A DNA stretch of 64,000 bases from Blepharisma stoltei (GCA_914767885.1 CAJZBQ010000030.1:248001-312000); one strand, 5' to 3'; positions 45,113 to 56,891 are shown, counted from the stretch's first letter. A program made the numbers and translations. The notes: generated by a model from the letters alone, not told the origin.

Positions 45113-47124
45113 ATGGACAGTTTTTATCTTGCTGATCGTGAGCAGACTACTACCTTACACTTACACTTAATTAACTTATATTAAACTCTGCCGCAATTCC
45201 CGAAGGATTACCTTCACCCCTTAACGCTTCTCTCGGTTGCTCACATCGCAGCACGACCTTCAAAAAGTTGCTCCTACAGGACGAGGATGTGCACTCACTA
45301 CCCGTAGTTGGATGAGTTGCGCCAGCTCGCAGTACGTCAACAGAGTTGGCCCATTCCGAAAATTCAAAATGAATTTTTTGGTAGGAAATCCAAAGCCTGG
45401 GACGTAACGTCCAGTTTCATGCTAACTCCCCCCCCTCTGTGAGTGAACAAAAAAATTTTGTTCACTCGCGGAGCGGGGTAATTTTTTTTTTTAAAAAAAA
45501 ATTTATATATATAAATTTTATAAAAAGTATTTTTTTCGAAATTTAAAAAAATCCTAATTCGCAAAAATTGGAAAGCAAATATTAATTCAATTTGCAAAAT
45601 TTATGTTTTAAAAAGCAATTCGTTTAAAATTAAACAGAATTAGCTCTATATTTCATTATACTAATTATCATTTATATATATTAAAACTTTTTTCCATAAA
45701 AAATTTTTCTATAAAAAAAATTTTTGTTCACTCACGGGAGGTGGGCTTTTGGGCAAAAAATAGGGATTTTTCTAAGGGTTTTTGTTCACTCACGGAGGGG
45801 GGGAGTAAGGAGTAGCCCGATGGACCAAGTAGAGTGCTTGGCTTTGCTGAGCTTCCCATTTACAACCTTGAACACCATCTTCCTCTGAGGTAAAAAACCT
45901 GGTACTAGAGTGAGCTGCGGCCGGCCTATTCCGACGTTGCGCTCGACTGCGCCAAGTAAAAACCTAGCCGGATATACTTCAACGAGCGCCAATTTCCCTT
46001 CCAAAAGGTCCCCGCTGCCTTTCGAGCTCGCGGCTACAGGTGTTGAGAAAAAGGGCTGGTTCGCCATCGCCCATTTTAATATATAGCACACTACTACCAA
46101 AAAGCGTAAAGTGCTTCTTGCCTTAAGTTTAACTACTCTTATTGGTATCATAGGAACTGTTTGTTTACTCAACACCCCTTCTTCTCAGCTTGCTCTCTAC
46201 CAATACACATTAGAAGAGCAAGAGTTCCAAAAATACATGGAAGACTACGGGAAATCTTACAGTTCCCACAACGAGTACCTTATTCGTTTCAAAAACTTCC
46301 GTGAAAACACTGCCTTTATCCGAGTCCACAATATGCTCGGGAGAGACTGGACTTTAGGGGTAAACCAATTTGCTGACATGTCGTTTGAAGAATTCGGCCA
46401 AGTCTATCTATCAAATAGCTATGAAGTCCCCACACTCAAGCCAGAAGAGATAGAGCCATTCGACCCTTTATTAGAAATCCCATCCTCTGTTGACTGGAGA
46501 GCTAAAGGAGCAGTAACTCCAATAAAAAATCAAGGGTCATGTGGAAGCTGCTGGGCCTTTTCTACTGCTTCTGGCGTAGAAAGCATATGGTTCATATCAG
46601 GTCATCCATTAATTTCTCTTTCTGAGCAGCAGATGGTCGACTGTGCTGGACCTTGGGGTAACTATGGCTGCTATGGGGGAAATATTGTGTATTCTTATCC
46701 TTATGTAGTTCAAAAAGGACTTACAACTGGAGCAGCATATCCTTATAAGGCTGCTCAAGGGTCATGCAATACATCACTTGAGAGTCAGCCAGCTGCAAGG
46801 ATAAAGAATGCGTACTTCGTACAAGCGAATGATTACCAAGCTTTATTGAATGCTGTGTCAATTAGACCAGTCAGTGTTGCTGTGCAAGCGGACCAGGCTG
46901 CATGGACATATTATAAAGGAGGGATTGTAACAGGAAGTTGCGGCACCTCTTTGAACCATGCGGTAAATATTGTGGGGTATAACATTGCTAATAATCCTAA
47001 TTACTGGATTGTTAGAAACTCATGGGGAACCTGGTGGGGAGAAAGTGGGTATATCAGAATTAAGGTTTCATCTGGATATGGAATTTGTGGTATTAATATG
47101 ATGCCACTTTATCCAGTGGCTTAA
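45113..47124 (+). CDS. Cathepsin L-like papain-family cysteine protease
   Basis: 45113-45154 and 46099-47124 join to 355 residues. A basic N-terminus and hydrophobic signal/anchor (KVLLALSLTTLIGIIGTVCLL), an I29 prodomain (KYMEDYGKSYSSHNEYLIRF, NQFADMSFEEF), then the mature enzyme with QGSCGSCWAFS (active-site Cys), LNHAVNIVGY (His) and IVRNSWGTWWGE (Asn). A complete lysosomal or secreted endopeptidase. The germline copy is split after codon 14 by a SINE-like element that itself carries a MITE. Confidence 0.9.
45155..46085 (-). mobile_element. SINE-like retroelement family A with nested MITE, in protease gene
   Basis: About 930 bp including a 383-bp MITE. Flanking repeat GCAGACTACTACC / GCACACTACTACC (45142-45154, 46086-46098; one mismatch). 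Tail TTACACTTACACTTAATTAA at left; 5' AAAATGGGCGATGGCG on the right, minus strand. Removal restores EQTTTKKRKVLLA. Confidence 0.82.
45423..45805 (-). mobile_element. MITE-like IES nested in a SINE-like element
   Basis: 383 bp; TAACTCCCCCCCCTCTGTGAG left, CTCACGGAGGGGGGGAG plus TA right. Removing it gives TTTCATGCTAAGGAGTAGCC, the same stretch found uninterrupted in other family A copies, so the MITE arrived second. Confidence 0.87.
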
Positions 47125-47357
47125 TTTAATTTAATTTAATAACTCTTTGACTATGAACAAGATTATTTTGCTTGCAATGGAAGGGTTTTAATTTCCTTAT
47201 TTTAAAAAAACATCAAAATTTGAGAAGAGAAATCTAGTCTAATTTAATAAGATTAAGTTTCATAATGCAGGCTGTCTAAAATTTTAGTATAATTAGATGG
47301 AGATCTCATTATCACAATTATTAATTTTATCTCAAAATTTTTATACAACTCGCTAGA

Positions 47358-47592
47358 TATAGCCCAGGAACCTCTTTAGATGGTCTTGGGCTGGGAGATG
47401 TTGAGCAACCCTAAATAGGTTCTCCAACTCAAAGTTGACGAACCAGCTCGGGGAGTTGACAAACACACCCGATGCAGACTCAGCTCAGGTTATTTATTTT
47501 TTTAGCTAGAACTCTCCAGAAATCGAGAATCTCTTTCACTTGAGCCTAGAGAGTTCTCAGCATTCTCTCAGCTAAAGGGGGTTTCTGAGCTA
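47358..47592. mobile_element. Palindromic TATAGC-ended element, intergenic
   Basis: About 235 bp: TATAGCCCAGGAACCTCTTT left, AAAGGGGGTTTCTGAGCTAT right. Inner inverted stretches around CTCTCCAGAAATCGAGAAT. Same TATAG end type as 14398 and 27164. Confidence 0.72.
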
Positions 47593-47879
47593 TAAAGGTT
47601 AAAGAGGATTAAGAGTCTTATAATTTTGAATTTTCACATAATTTAATAACTTAAAAAACGAATTTATCACTTAATAAGAAATGACTAAATTATTTTTCAA
47701 AAATTATATTTAAAATTATTTTGAGAATAATATATAATTTTAAATAATTATTTTAGTAGCTTTATTATATGTTAATTTGGCCTCTCATTTTTAATCAGCA
47801 TATATTTCTCTTTAACTCACTTTTCATTCCAATAAAATGAGCATTAAGAAGATTCCATGTTTCGAATTATTTAATAGCT

Positions 47880-48353
47880 ATGTATAAACCAAAGCATACA
47901 AGAAGCAGTCTATCTAAAATTAGATCACTCAGTCGATCAAAACCCAAAATAACTCAAGAAAAAGAATCAATGATATTTGATTCAACTGACTCTAGTTGGA
48001 AACCAACGGTGCCTAAACCATTTGAATTCAGATGTGATAGTCAGCAACGATCAAAATCCACAATTCGGCAAGAGCAAGGATCAAAAGAGTTTGATATTCA
48101 ATATTCTATAGCTGCTTTAATCCCAGTTGAGAGAATTTATATTAGAAAGCTAATAGAAGGAGACTTTAAAGAATCAAAGCGAAAACAAAATCCAAAGGGA
48201 TTTGTTACACATTCTGAGTTTTCACCTTTGAAAACTTCGGGGCATAAAGAAAAGTTTGAATCTTTAACAGCTCGGGATTTTCTTGATGCAATGTTTGATC
48301 ATAACAAATCATTGAAGAAAACCTCGCCAGTTAGATCTTCTAACTCTGGATAA
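47880..48353 (+). CDS. Small basic protein with TPX2-like motif
   Basis: 157 residues. Ser/Lys-rich N-terminus, then VPKPFEFRCDSQQRSKS (about residues 42-58), which resembles the PxFxFxxxxR motif of TPX2-type microtubule proteins. The C-terminal half has KGFVTHSEFSPLKTSG and LTARDFLDAMFDHNKS. Microtubule association is inference from one motif. Confidence 0.6.
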   Translation: MYKPKHTRSSLSKIRSLSRSKPKITQEKESMIFDSTDSSWKPTVPKPFEFRCDSQQRSKSTIRQEQGSKEFDIQYSIAALIPVERIYIRKLIEGDFKESKRKQNPKGFVTHSEFSPLKTSGHKEKFESLTARDFLDAMFDHNKSLKKTSPVRSSNSG

Positions 48354-48897
48354 CTTATTAAGAGATTTTTAGTATTGAATTATTTGTAATTAATTAAATG
48401 AAATATTCCTAGGTTTTTAAAAAAAATCTAAAAATGAATAAAAAGAAACCGAATTTAATGGCTTATCGAACTTTTTATTTTTTTCAAAAGAAATAAATGT
48501 TTATTTGCAGCGGTAAGTTTTTAAATAATAACATTTCTTTTAAATATATAAAATATATCCATTCTTAATATGGCGAGTAAGAATTTAATTGCCAAAGCAA
48601 AACTAAGGCCTTCAGTAAGTACTTTGAAATTATGCTAATTTTAATTCAAATTTTCTTAAGGAGTAGACATTTTAAACTGTAAGATGATCTGACTCATTTA
48701 TGTGACCATAAATGTTGGCAAGAAGGTTTATATTTATCTTAATTAATTTAATGAGAAATTTATTTAACATACAAGCATTGTCATTTTAAAATGTTCTGGC
48801 TCTTTAAGATATAAAAACGTATTTAAAGCATTCTAGCCAAACTTTAATTTCCTAATCTTTACATAAATGCGTAGTAAATAAGTACAGGATTATAATA
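48354..48897. other. AT-rich convergent intergenic region
   Basis: One 17-codon frame starting at about 48570 is too short to support as a gene. No repeat borders recognised. Confidence 0.4.
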
Positions 48898-49928
48898 TTA
48901 ATTATTAGTTGTTACTGCTCGTTTCAGCATCAAACATATTTCTTTAAACTTTGGCCTTTTTTCTGGAATAATATCCCAGCACATTTCAATGATTTTTATA
49001 AATTCACTCGGAAAATTGTCTGAGATTTCAGGTTTTAATCCTTCATGGCCAATTTTTCTTTGCAAATCCTCAAAACAAAGGCCTTCAAAAGGGATTTTAT
49101 TTGAAAAAATTTCCCACAAAATTATTCCAAATGAATATATATCATCATAAATTGTAACTTTATTAGTGGTCTGTGAAGGATCTCTTAATATTTCAGGACT
49201 ACTCCAAGGCGATTTATTAGAATACCCTTTGACCACCCCTGCGTATTTTTTAAACTTCGCCATTCCCAAATCGCTAATTTTAGGATTATTCTGCTGGTCT
49301 AACAAAATATTATGTGAGCTAAGGTGCCCATGAACTTTGTTATTTGAATGGATTTCTCTTACTCCTTGAGCTACAGCACTTATGATATTAAAGCACTCTT
49401 GTAGGCTGAATACGATATTTTGTTCATGAAGTGCATGATATAAAGACCCATTAGGATAATATTCCATTACAATCCCCAGTGTAGGATTTAGGTTATTTAA
49501 TCCATAAATTGGTACAAAATATTTAGCATTCATAAGTTTCAAGGCTTCGATTTCAGCATTTACTTCTTCTAGCACATAAGCACTTATTCTTGGAAACTCG
49601 ATCTTCCTGTATGCTAGTTCCAGCCGTTTATATACACACTTGTAAAGCTCTCCTAACCCATTTGATCTTGATGCAAATTTTTCTTTTATCATTATTTTCA
49701 TCGTATTAAATGTAGGAGCTGAAATTTCAGTAGATTCCTCAAGTAAATATTCTGTGTTGGAATATTCTCCTACGTTTTTCTGGGGCTGGAGCGAAATACC
49801 GCTAGAACTTCCATCATTATCTTTTGATAAAATCCCTACAAATCTATATTGTAATACAAGAACATAGCAGAAAATTTCACTCGTAAGCCAACTGGTAACT
49901 GTTAAAACAGTTGCCACGAATCGGTCAT
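48898..49928 (-). CDS. TKL-type pseudokinase
   Basis: About 340 residues. The kinase fold is clear: ELAYRKIEF, GIVMEYYPNGSLY, YSFGIILWEIFSNKIPFEG, CWDIIPEKRPKFKEI (TKL signature). The catalytic loop, however, reads HGHLSSHNILL, so the HRD Asp is missing, and DFG reads SDLG. A short hydrophobic N-terminus precedes it. The frame opens with GTG; ATG 49928 could supply a start through a 17-nt GT-AG gap, unverified. Likely a signalling pseudokinase. Confidence 0.75.
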
Positions 49929-49989
49929 CTTTTATATTACTCTTCCCTTAGTTAGCTAATAAAGCTGAAGAAAAATCTCTATTTAGGGA

Positions 49990-50149
49990 AATTAACTCCT
50001 CATTAGAGGCAAAAATATTTTTTAATAATAAATAATTTTTTATAAAATATTTTGATATAAATTAAAAATTATAATAATGAGATCTAAACTAAATCTATTA
50101 AACTTGCATCATAAAACATTAATTTTTAAATCCGAAAAATATATAAATT
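49990..50149. repeat. Decayed MITE remnant
   Basis: TTAACTCCTCATTAGAGGC followed by an interior resembling the CTCCGTGAG family (GATATAAATTAAAAATTATA, then AATGAGATCTAAACTAAAT). No right TIR. It abuts the 3' end of the next gene. Confidence 0.45.
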
Positions 50150-50914
50150 TTAAAAAGAAAATAAATAATTAAATATGGCTAAGAGCAAAAAAGACTTAAA
50201 AGGGGAGCTAGTAAATTCGCTTAATACATCGAAATCTGAATATCCGTCCATAAGATCAATTATTCCTTTCATGTACCTTCCAAAGGTCCAGAACAGCACA
50301 ATCATAGTGGTTTTTATCAGATTAGACTTGGAAGATTCTGAATCAAAAGGAGTCCTTGAATAAGTGATAACCAAATACAGCAATAACAATAAAACTGATG
50401 AGGCACTTAAAACATTTAAAATTGCTAACTCAATCTGGACGTATTTATCATAGAGTATCTCTGAAAACAGCAATGAATACAGCACTCCTTGAAAGACCAG
50501 CCACAATACAATACCAGCCCCAATAAGTTTTTGTGCTTGGTGATGCTTAGGCAGTGTAAACTCTACTAATAAAACCATTTGCAAGTCGTTTTCTTTATGA
50601 CTGTAATAAAATATGCTTATCATCTGCAAGACCAGAAGTGTGAAGGTTACCAAGAATATGCAGTCTGGGATTGAGAAAAGTATAAATAGGATCGTTTGGC
50701 TGACTTTTCTCCTTGGAAAAACCCAAGTCAAAATTGCAAAAGTGCAAAATCTTACAAAGCTTTGGACTAAAATTGCAATATAAAAGAACTTCGTAGGCCG
50801 CCAGCCTTGGATAATAGAGTTCATTTTTTCTGCACGTGTTACAGACCAGCAAAATATTATAGCGTACAGCAAAGCCATGACAAAAAGAATAATTGAATAG
50901 GTCTCATCATCCAT
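50150..50914 (-). CDS. Seven-helix membrane protein, THH1/TOM1-like
   Basis: 254 residues with about seven TM helices, starting MDDETYSIILFVMALLYAI. A W-x-V-T-R-A-E-K-M segment after TM1 and the helix spacing recall THH1/TOM1/TOM3-type proteins; a distant GPCR-like fold is possible. No IES. Confidence 0.55.
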   Translation of the reverse strand: MDDETYSIILFVMALLYAIIFCWSVTRAEKMNSIIQGWRPTKFFYIAILVQSFVRFCTFAILTWVFPRRKVSQTILFILFSIPDCIFLVTFTLLVLQMISIFYYSHKENDLQMVLLVEFTLPKHHQAQKLIGAGIVLWLVFQGVLYSLLFSEILYDKYVQIELAILNVLSASSVLLLLLYLVITYSRTPFDSESSKSNLIKTTMIVLFWTFGRYMKGIIDLMDGYSDFDVLSEFTSSPFKSFLLLAIFNYLFSF

Positions 50915-51036
50915 CTTTTATATAAAAATTCAACTAATTTTAATTTAAATATTCCCAATCCTTTCTATATCCTCTATGCTTTCTTATTAATTCGCTTTTG
51001 AAAACTCCTTATAAATAGGACCATTTTCACACCAAA

Positions 51037-53242
51037 ATGTACCGAATTAGAAATTACTTGAGAAGGCTCTTTGCAAACTGCGAAGGATGCGGAATCACTT
51101 TACAACACACAGATCCTAAGCTTCAAGGGTATATTTCTGAGACAAAATACAAAAATATTCTTACCCAGAACAAAAAATTAGAAGAAATAATAAAGGAAAA
51201 GAAAGAGACTGAAGATTTCAAGCTGAAAGAGTTCAAAAGAAACTTCAGGGAGCAGCTGAAACAAATTAATGAGAGCACTCTGAGAGGGACAAGAGAAAAA
51301 ATTGAAAGGAAAGCACGACAAGAAGAAAAAGAAGAAAAAAAGTCAAAAAGAGAACAGATCCAAGAGAGCATTGAGGCAAAAAAGCCACAGTTTATGGAGA
51401 TTACTGATATTAATGCAATCGAAGAAGCACTTGCGACTGCTACTCCAATGCACGAATATGCACAAACCCCTAAATTGAAGCCAATTAAATGTGTCAGATG
51501 CATCAATCTTTCAGTGCACAACAAAGTTGATGGTACTTTGTGTGCTGTTACCCATGCGACTTCTTTAGAAGTAATAAATTTGATTTTTTCAGAAATGAGG
51601 CACGGCTGCGTTATTATGATGATGACTGATGTCATCGATTTCAATGGAAGCTTCATTGCCGAAGTCATCGACGAAGCCAAAAAGAAAAAAGCAAAATTAA
51701 TTCTTATTGGCAATAAGGTCGATATTTTACCTAAGAGCTACAAGATAGAAAGAATTGAGACATGAATAAAACAACAAATTGGAGATTTAATTGAGGATGC
51801 AGACGTCTGTGTTGTTTCGTCAAAGACAGGGGAAGGAATGAAAGATGTTATTAAGCTTCTGGCTAAGTATAAGAAAACTTTGCCAGATGCCAGTTTTTAT
51901 GTGGTTGGAGCTACAAACTCAGGGAAATCTTCATTTTTGAATTTATTGACCAAAATGACTTGGAATCTGCCAGAAGAAAAGTACAAAAAGCCGCTGCTTG
52001 CAGATGCCCTGACAGTTTCTAAGCTTGCAGGAACAACACAAGCTCCGATTCCAGTAAAATGTAGGTCGCTAGCTTTAACAGTTTTCGATACACAAGGGAT
52101 TCCTACAGTTTCCCAAATGACTTCCCATTTAACTAATCCTGAGGCGATTTTTAACTTGATCCCTTCCAAGCGTATCCATCCTCTGGTGTTTGTGTGCCAC
52201 TCTAAGTTTTCGTTTTGGATCGGAGCATTGGCAAGAATTGATATGGTTGAAGGAGACTTAAAATTCATGACATTTTTTACAAATAATTTATGCACAGTCC
52301 ACAAAACAAAGTTTGAAAAAGTTGAAGACGTCTACAAACGACAAGCTGGTAATTTGCTTTCCCCTGCTTTTGATAACTCATATACATTAAAATGGCGACG
52401 GCGAACCAGCCCTTTTTCTCAACACCTGTAGCCGGGAGTCTGTTAGAACCCGGGGACCCTTGTGAAAAGGAAAATTGGCGCTCGGGATATATATCTGGCT
52501 AAATTTTTCCTTGGCACAGTGGAGCGCAACGTCGAACTTGGCCGATCGCAGCTCATTCTGATACCAGGATTTTTGCCTCAGGGGAAATAGTTTTCCAAGG
52601 TTGAAAAGGGGAAGCTTAGCAGCACCAATGATGCATACTTGGTCCATCGGGCAAGTCCCTAACATGAAACTGGGAGTTACGTCCCAGGCTTTGGATTTCC
52701 ATTTTGGCCGACAGTCCTACCAGAAAATTTGTTTTTCAAATTTTCGGAATAGGCAACCTCTGCTGACGTACTGCTGAAGGCTTAACTCATCCAACTACGG
52801 GTAGCAAGTGCACATCCTCGTCCAGTAGGAGCAACACACTAAAAATCGTGATCGATTGGCGGTGAGCAGCCGGTGAAGCAACAACGGGTGAAGGTAGGCC
52901 GAGGGAAACCTAAGGCATTACGACGGGCCTCTTAATAATATATTTAATGTTAATATTAATGCTTTTGATAACCCAGAAACTATCGAATTTGAGAAAACGC
53001 GAGTAGAGATACCAAGCAGTGATAAAGAAAAAGCTAATAAAGACATCGTTATACATGGATTAGGATGGGTAGCAGTCAGTGGTCGAGGCAGCAGCACTTT
53101 TGATGTATGGGTTCCAAAAGGCGTAGGAGTCACCGTCAGACCTGCATTAATGCCATTTGAAGCAAAAATTGAAAGAAGAGTCCCTAAAAACAGAACTGCA
53201 AATGCTGAAAAAATCATGGGAAGAAGGCCAAAATCATCCTAA
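51037..53242 (+). CDS. Circularly permuted GTPase, YqeH/NOA1 family
   Basis: 51037-52377 and 52973-53242 join to 536 residues. An N-terminal zinc finger (CEGCGITLQ ... CVRC) is separated by a charged coiled-coil insertion (KERKARQEEKEEKKSKREQ-like). G motifs come in permuted order: NKVD (G4), SSKTG (G5), then GATNSGKSS (G1) and DTQGIP (G3). The C-terminal domain (HGLGWVAVSGRGSSTFDVWVP) is typical of NOA1/BPG2. Acts in small mitochondrial ribosomal subunit assembly in relatives. TGA-Trp at 51763. Confidence 0.88.
52378..52959 (+). mobile_element. SINE-like retroelement, family A-related, in GTPase gene
   Basis: 582 bp with perfect 13-bp duplication TGCTTTTGATAAC (52365-52377, 52960-52972). 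5' end TCATATACATTAAAATGGCG at left, TTAATAATATATTTAATG-type tail at right, plus strand. Removal gives LLSPAFDNPETIEFE. Confidence 0.92.
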
Positions 53243-53248
53243 AAGAGT

Positions 53249-54061
53249 TTAAAAAATCTTTAATGCTTGATATTTCCTATTAACTTGCCTCCACAAGGAC
53301 TTGACATGAGCCTGGTGTCTTTCTTTGGCTGCGTTGATTTCTGCCATTTCAAAGCTATATTTTTCAGCTAAATAGTCTTCAATTTTTGCATGGGCAAGAA
53401 TCTTTGCAAGTGGATCTTGTTCATCTATAGTTATAGTTGAAGCGAAATCAGTCTGAGCTTGTAAGATTTCTTTTAATAATTCAACAGTTAAAGCTTCAGG
53501 AACAGTCTCAGATTGAGACAGACTTTTTTGGAAAGCGGCTTTTTGGGCAACTGCTGCAAGTTCTTGGCCGAATTCTGCTTCTGCTTGTTTATAAAGATCA
53601 TTGTTGATGTTTTTTCCGATGAGAACTTCTTCTGCGGACTTTGCGACTATACTTTGTTCACTTGCTAGATATTCTTCAGCAGATTTTCTGTAATTTGCTT
53701 CATCTTCTTTGAATTGGCGTCTTTCATTTATGAATTTTTGTTGTATTTGGACAAAGTTTTCTTTAGATCTTTTGTATATTTCATCATTAATTTCGAGAAA
53801 CTTCTCTTTTGTAAGCTTTTCAGGCTCTTTTACTTCTTCTTTGACTTCTTCTTTAACTTCAGGCTTATCTTGAGATGTGGAAAGCTTGGCTGAAGTTCTT
53901 GGCTTGGGCTTTGGCTTTGGCTTTTGAGCTGGCTTGTTTGGAGATTGCTTGGAATCTGATGGCTTTTGCGACCCTACTGGCTCTGTAAAAAATGTGTATG
54001 CCGCAATTGTTACAATAGCACAAGCAGCAACCTTCACGAAGTTCTTCCAAGTTAGCTCCAT
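53249..54061 (-). CDS. Single-pass membrane coiled-coil protein, unknown
   Basis: 270 residues. One TM helix (VKVAACAIVTIAAYTFF) near the N-terminus, then a Lys/Pro-rich linker (KPAQKPKPKPKPRTSAK), KEEVKEEVKEPEKL, and a long helical region rich in Ala/Glu. The layout loosely recalls mitochondrial inner-membrane organisers, but no diagnostic domain is visible. Its stop lies 7 bp from the converging GTPase gene. Confidence 0.7.
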   Translation of the reverse strand: MELTWKNFVKVAACAIVTIAAYTFFTEPVGSQKPSDSKQSPNKPAQKPKPKPKPRTSAKLSTSQDKPEVKEEVKEEVKEPEKLTKEKFLEINDEIYKRSKENFVQIQQKFINERRQFKEDEANYRKSAEEYLASEQSIVAKSAEEVLIGKNINNDLYKQAEAEFGQELAAVAQKAAFQKSLSQSETVPEALTVELLKEILQAQTDFASTITIDEQDPLAKILAHAKIEDYLAEKYSFEMAEINAAKERHQAHVKSLWRQVNRKYQALKIF

Positions 54062-54065
54062 TTTA

Positions 54066-55523
54066 TTAATTATCTGGGAAGAGTTTATATGGATTCATAA
54101 TGCCTTCTGGGTCAAATGCATTTTTTATGCGTCTCATGAACTGGATTTCTGCTGGGGAGCGTGATATAGACAGTTTATTGCGCTTTTGCAAGCCAATTCC
54201 ATGCTCCGCACTAATACTCCCATGGCACTCTTTTAGATAGGAAAATAAGAAATTTTCTAATTTTCCATGGATATCCTCCACATCATGCCGATCAGGCACG
54301 GTGATGCTTAAATGCAAATTCCCATCACCTACATGTCCCCATCCTACAGTTAAGGCTTTTTCTCCTATTAAGTTTCTTACCTTTTCTACAATATCATAGT
54401 AATTTTCGTGCTTTAAACTAATATCATACATAAAGCAATACCCTGGCTTAGCAACAGCTTCCATGATGACTTCTCTTAGCTTTCATAAGTCATTAGACTG
54501 TCTTTTATCTTGAGGAAGGATTCCGTTTTCCGCCTCATTGCCAATTATAGACTCTAATAATAAATCCATTTTCGCTGAGTCATGTTCAGCATTAGACCCT
54601 CTTGTCTCAATCAAAACATAAAAAGGATAAGGAGCGTCAAATGGGTCATGAACTCCTTGAATATGTTGGATTGAAGCTTCTACAGAAAATCTGTCTTGGA
54701 ATTCAAATGCAGAAATAATTTCACCTAAAATTTCTTTGCTTTTTTTAAGGATTTTTAAGACATTTTCAAAAGAATTCACACCTAAGTAAACAAGCTGCTC
54801 TGATTTAGGCTTTGGAGGGAGATTTATAAGAAGCTTGGTTATGACTCCTAAGGTTCCTTCAGAGCCTATAAAGATGTGCTTAAGGTCATATCCAGTATTG
54901 TCTTTTCTAAAGGAGCTGAGATTGTCTAAGATTTCTCCTTTTCCTGTCACAATTTCTAAGCCAAGAATGTTAGCATGAAGGGAGCCATATCTTAATAATC
55001 TGTTGCCTGCTGCACAGGTAGAAGCATTTCCTCCGACAAAGCATGATCCTTTTGCTCCTAAATCGATAGGGAAAATATATCCTTTTTCTTCGCATTGAGA
55101 ATTGAGCTGCTCTAGAATGACTCCAGCTTCACATAGTACAGTTCCTTCTGATTCATTGATTTCAACTAGTTTATTCATATTGGATAAACTCAGAACAATT
55201 TCGTCATGGACTGGGACACTTCCACCTACAAGACCTGTATTTCCTCCTTGAGGGCATATAGCTAGTTTTCGTTTGGCACAATAAGTGATTATATCTTGGA
55301 CTTGGTTTACTGTATTCGGCTTTAAAACTAGCGAAGATTTCCCTATAAATACACCTATAAAATCTGTATTGAAGCCTTCAAGATTGTCTTTGACGATTTG
55401 ATGAGGGGGTAGTATAGATTCGAAGAAGGACATGTCTGAATTAAGCAAATTTGAAAATTTTGGGTCTCTTGGGGGCGAATAAATTGAGGTAAAAATCCTT
55501 TTTGAAATTTTTCTTAAAATCAT
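54066..55523 (-). CDS. D2HGDH: D-2-hydroxyglutarate dehydrogenase
   Basis: 485 residues, uninterrupted, TGA-Trp at about residue 348. A basic, Ser/Ile-rich N-terminus looks like a mitochondrial presequence. FAD-binding PCMH domain: PQGGNTGLVGGSVP, IDLGAKGSCFVGGNASTCAAG, GSEGTLGVITK. The C-terminal oxidase domain has GHVGDGNLHL and EHGIG, the metal/substrate site of the family. Oxidises D-2-hydroxyglutarate to 2-oxoglutarate in mitochondria. The start lies right after an AT-rich leader. Confidence 0.9.
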
Positions 55524-55694
55524 TTATCAAAATTATAATTTCAATATAAGAAAATCCATATTTATATATTTAAATTAGCAATAAAGTCCTATTTGGTATA
55601 AGACTTGGCAATAAAAATTATCAATTTCATGAGATATTTAAAATGGACATCAAGATTTATCTAATTATTAAAAACCTTTTCAAATCAATATTAT

Positions 55695-56891
55695 TTAAAG
55701 TATAAAATCTTTTACATGAGGTAGCCCTCCAGCTTTTTTGCAAAGCGTTAGCGGATCTGCAACCAAAAATGGAGAAAGCTTAAGCTTCTCCATAGGAGTG
55801 TCCCCAAAGCTAAACTCAAGCTCATCTAAATGCTTCTTGTTGCTATAATTGGAAGGGTAAATTTTTTCAAGTTGTGCAAACTGATGAGGATTAAATGGAG
55901 AAAATGCACACAAATCTGAATAATAGCAAAAAGCGGGACTATTTGTTATAAGGCTTGAGCTCAGTGTAAATGGAAGTTTAAAGTCTTTTACACAACATCT
56001 CTTAGCAAGCCTAGTTTCAATTAAAACAGTCGGCTCATTTCTATTATAAGCAGCTCTTTTTATTATTACTGTACATCTGCTTGTTAGAAGCGTGATTCCA
56101 TCATTAAGCCGATACTTACTCCCCTCCATGAGCGAACAAAAAATTTGTTCGCCATCGAGGGGTTAATTTTTGTTAATATATATAATATAAATTATAGAAG
56201 CTTTTTTTTCAAAATTTAAAAAATCGTAATTTAAAAGCTAAAACATATTTAATTTGTAAAATTTAAGTTTTAAAATGCAAGATGTTAAAAATTAAGATGT
56301 TAAAAAATTAAACTGAATTAACTAGAGATTTCATTATGATAATTATTACTTATATACTATATAAAAAATTTTTATATTAAAAAATTATTTTGTTCAGGTT
56401 TTTGGCGAAAAATAGAATTTTCAATGGTTTTGCTCGCTCATGGAGGGGGAGTTAATAACAATCGGCTTCCCACCCTTTAGCAAAGCTTTGCCATGCTTGC
56501 TGTATATGCTATTTAAACTCTGTTTATCCATAAGTCTAAACAGATTTGCTGCTTCTAAATTAACGATTTTAAAGAGCTTTGCACATTTATCGTCCCATCA
56601 TATAAAATTGCCTTCTAAGTCCAGTAAGGCTTTGCATTTGCCGGATTCCAGAATATCTGACTTAGATTTGGAGTCTAAGCTGAGGATTAGATGGTAAATG
56701 CTGGATTGGAGTAAGGTTTTTTGAAGCTTTTTGCAGATTGACTTGAGCTGGATTCTTGTTGGAGTTTGGTCTAAAAGGGTGATAACGTTTTCCTGGTTTC
56801 CTAGAAGCTGCTGAAGCTTGAGAAGTGAGGAGCTGACATCGATAGAGGCGTCAATATCTTTGAGTTGTGACTCAATTGCTGTAATATCCAT
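55695..56891 (-). CDS. Unknown protein with PAS-like segment
   Basis: 56891-56453 and 56116-55695 give 286 residues. The N-terminal third is helical (SSLLKLQQLLGNQENV); the middle contains LLDLEGNFIWWDDKCAKLF (two TGA/TGG Trp), reminiscent of a PAS core strand-helix. Ends CKKAGGLPHVKDFIL. One MITE-like IES is removed with frame kept (PIVIKYRLNDG). Function not assigned. Confidence 0.68.
56117..56452 (-). mobile_element. MITE-like IES (CTCCGTGAG family), in PAS-like gene
   Basis: 336 bp; TTACTCCCCTCCATGAGCG left with the hairpin partner TTGTTCGCCATCGAGG, CTCATGGAGGGGGAGTTAA right. TA at 56117-56118 and 56453-56454. It has its double TIR on the left. Confidence 0.88.

Noticed and set aside
51123-51713. 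196-codon minus-strand ORF over the GTPase gene
   Set aside because: It is the antisense of a Lys/Glu-rich coiled-coil region, which gives a spurious Phe/Ser-rich open frame.
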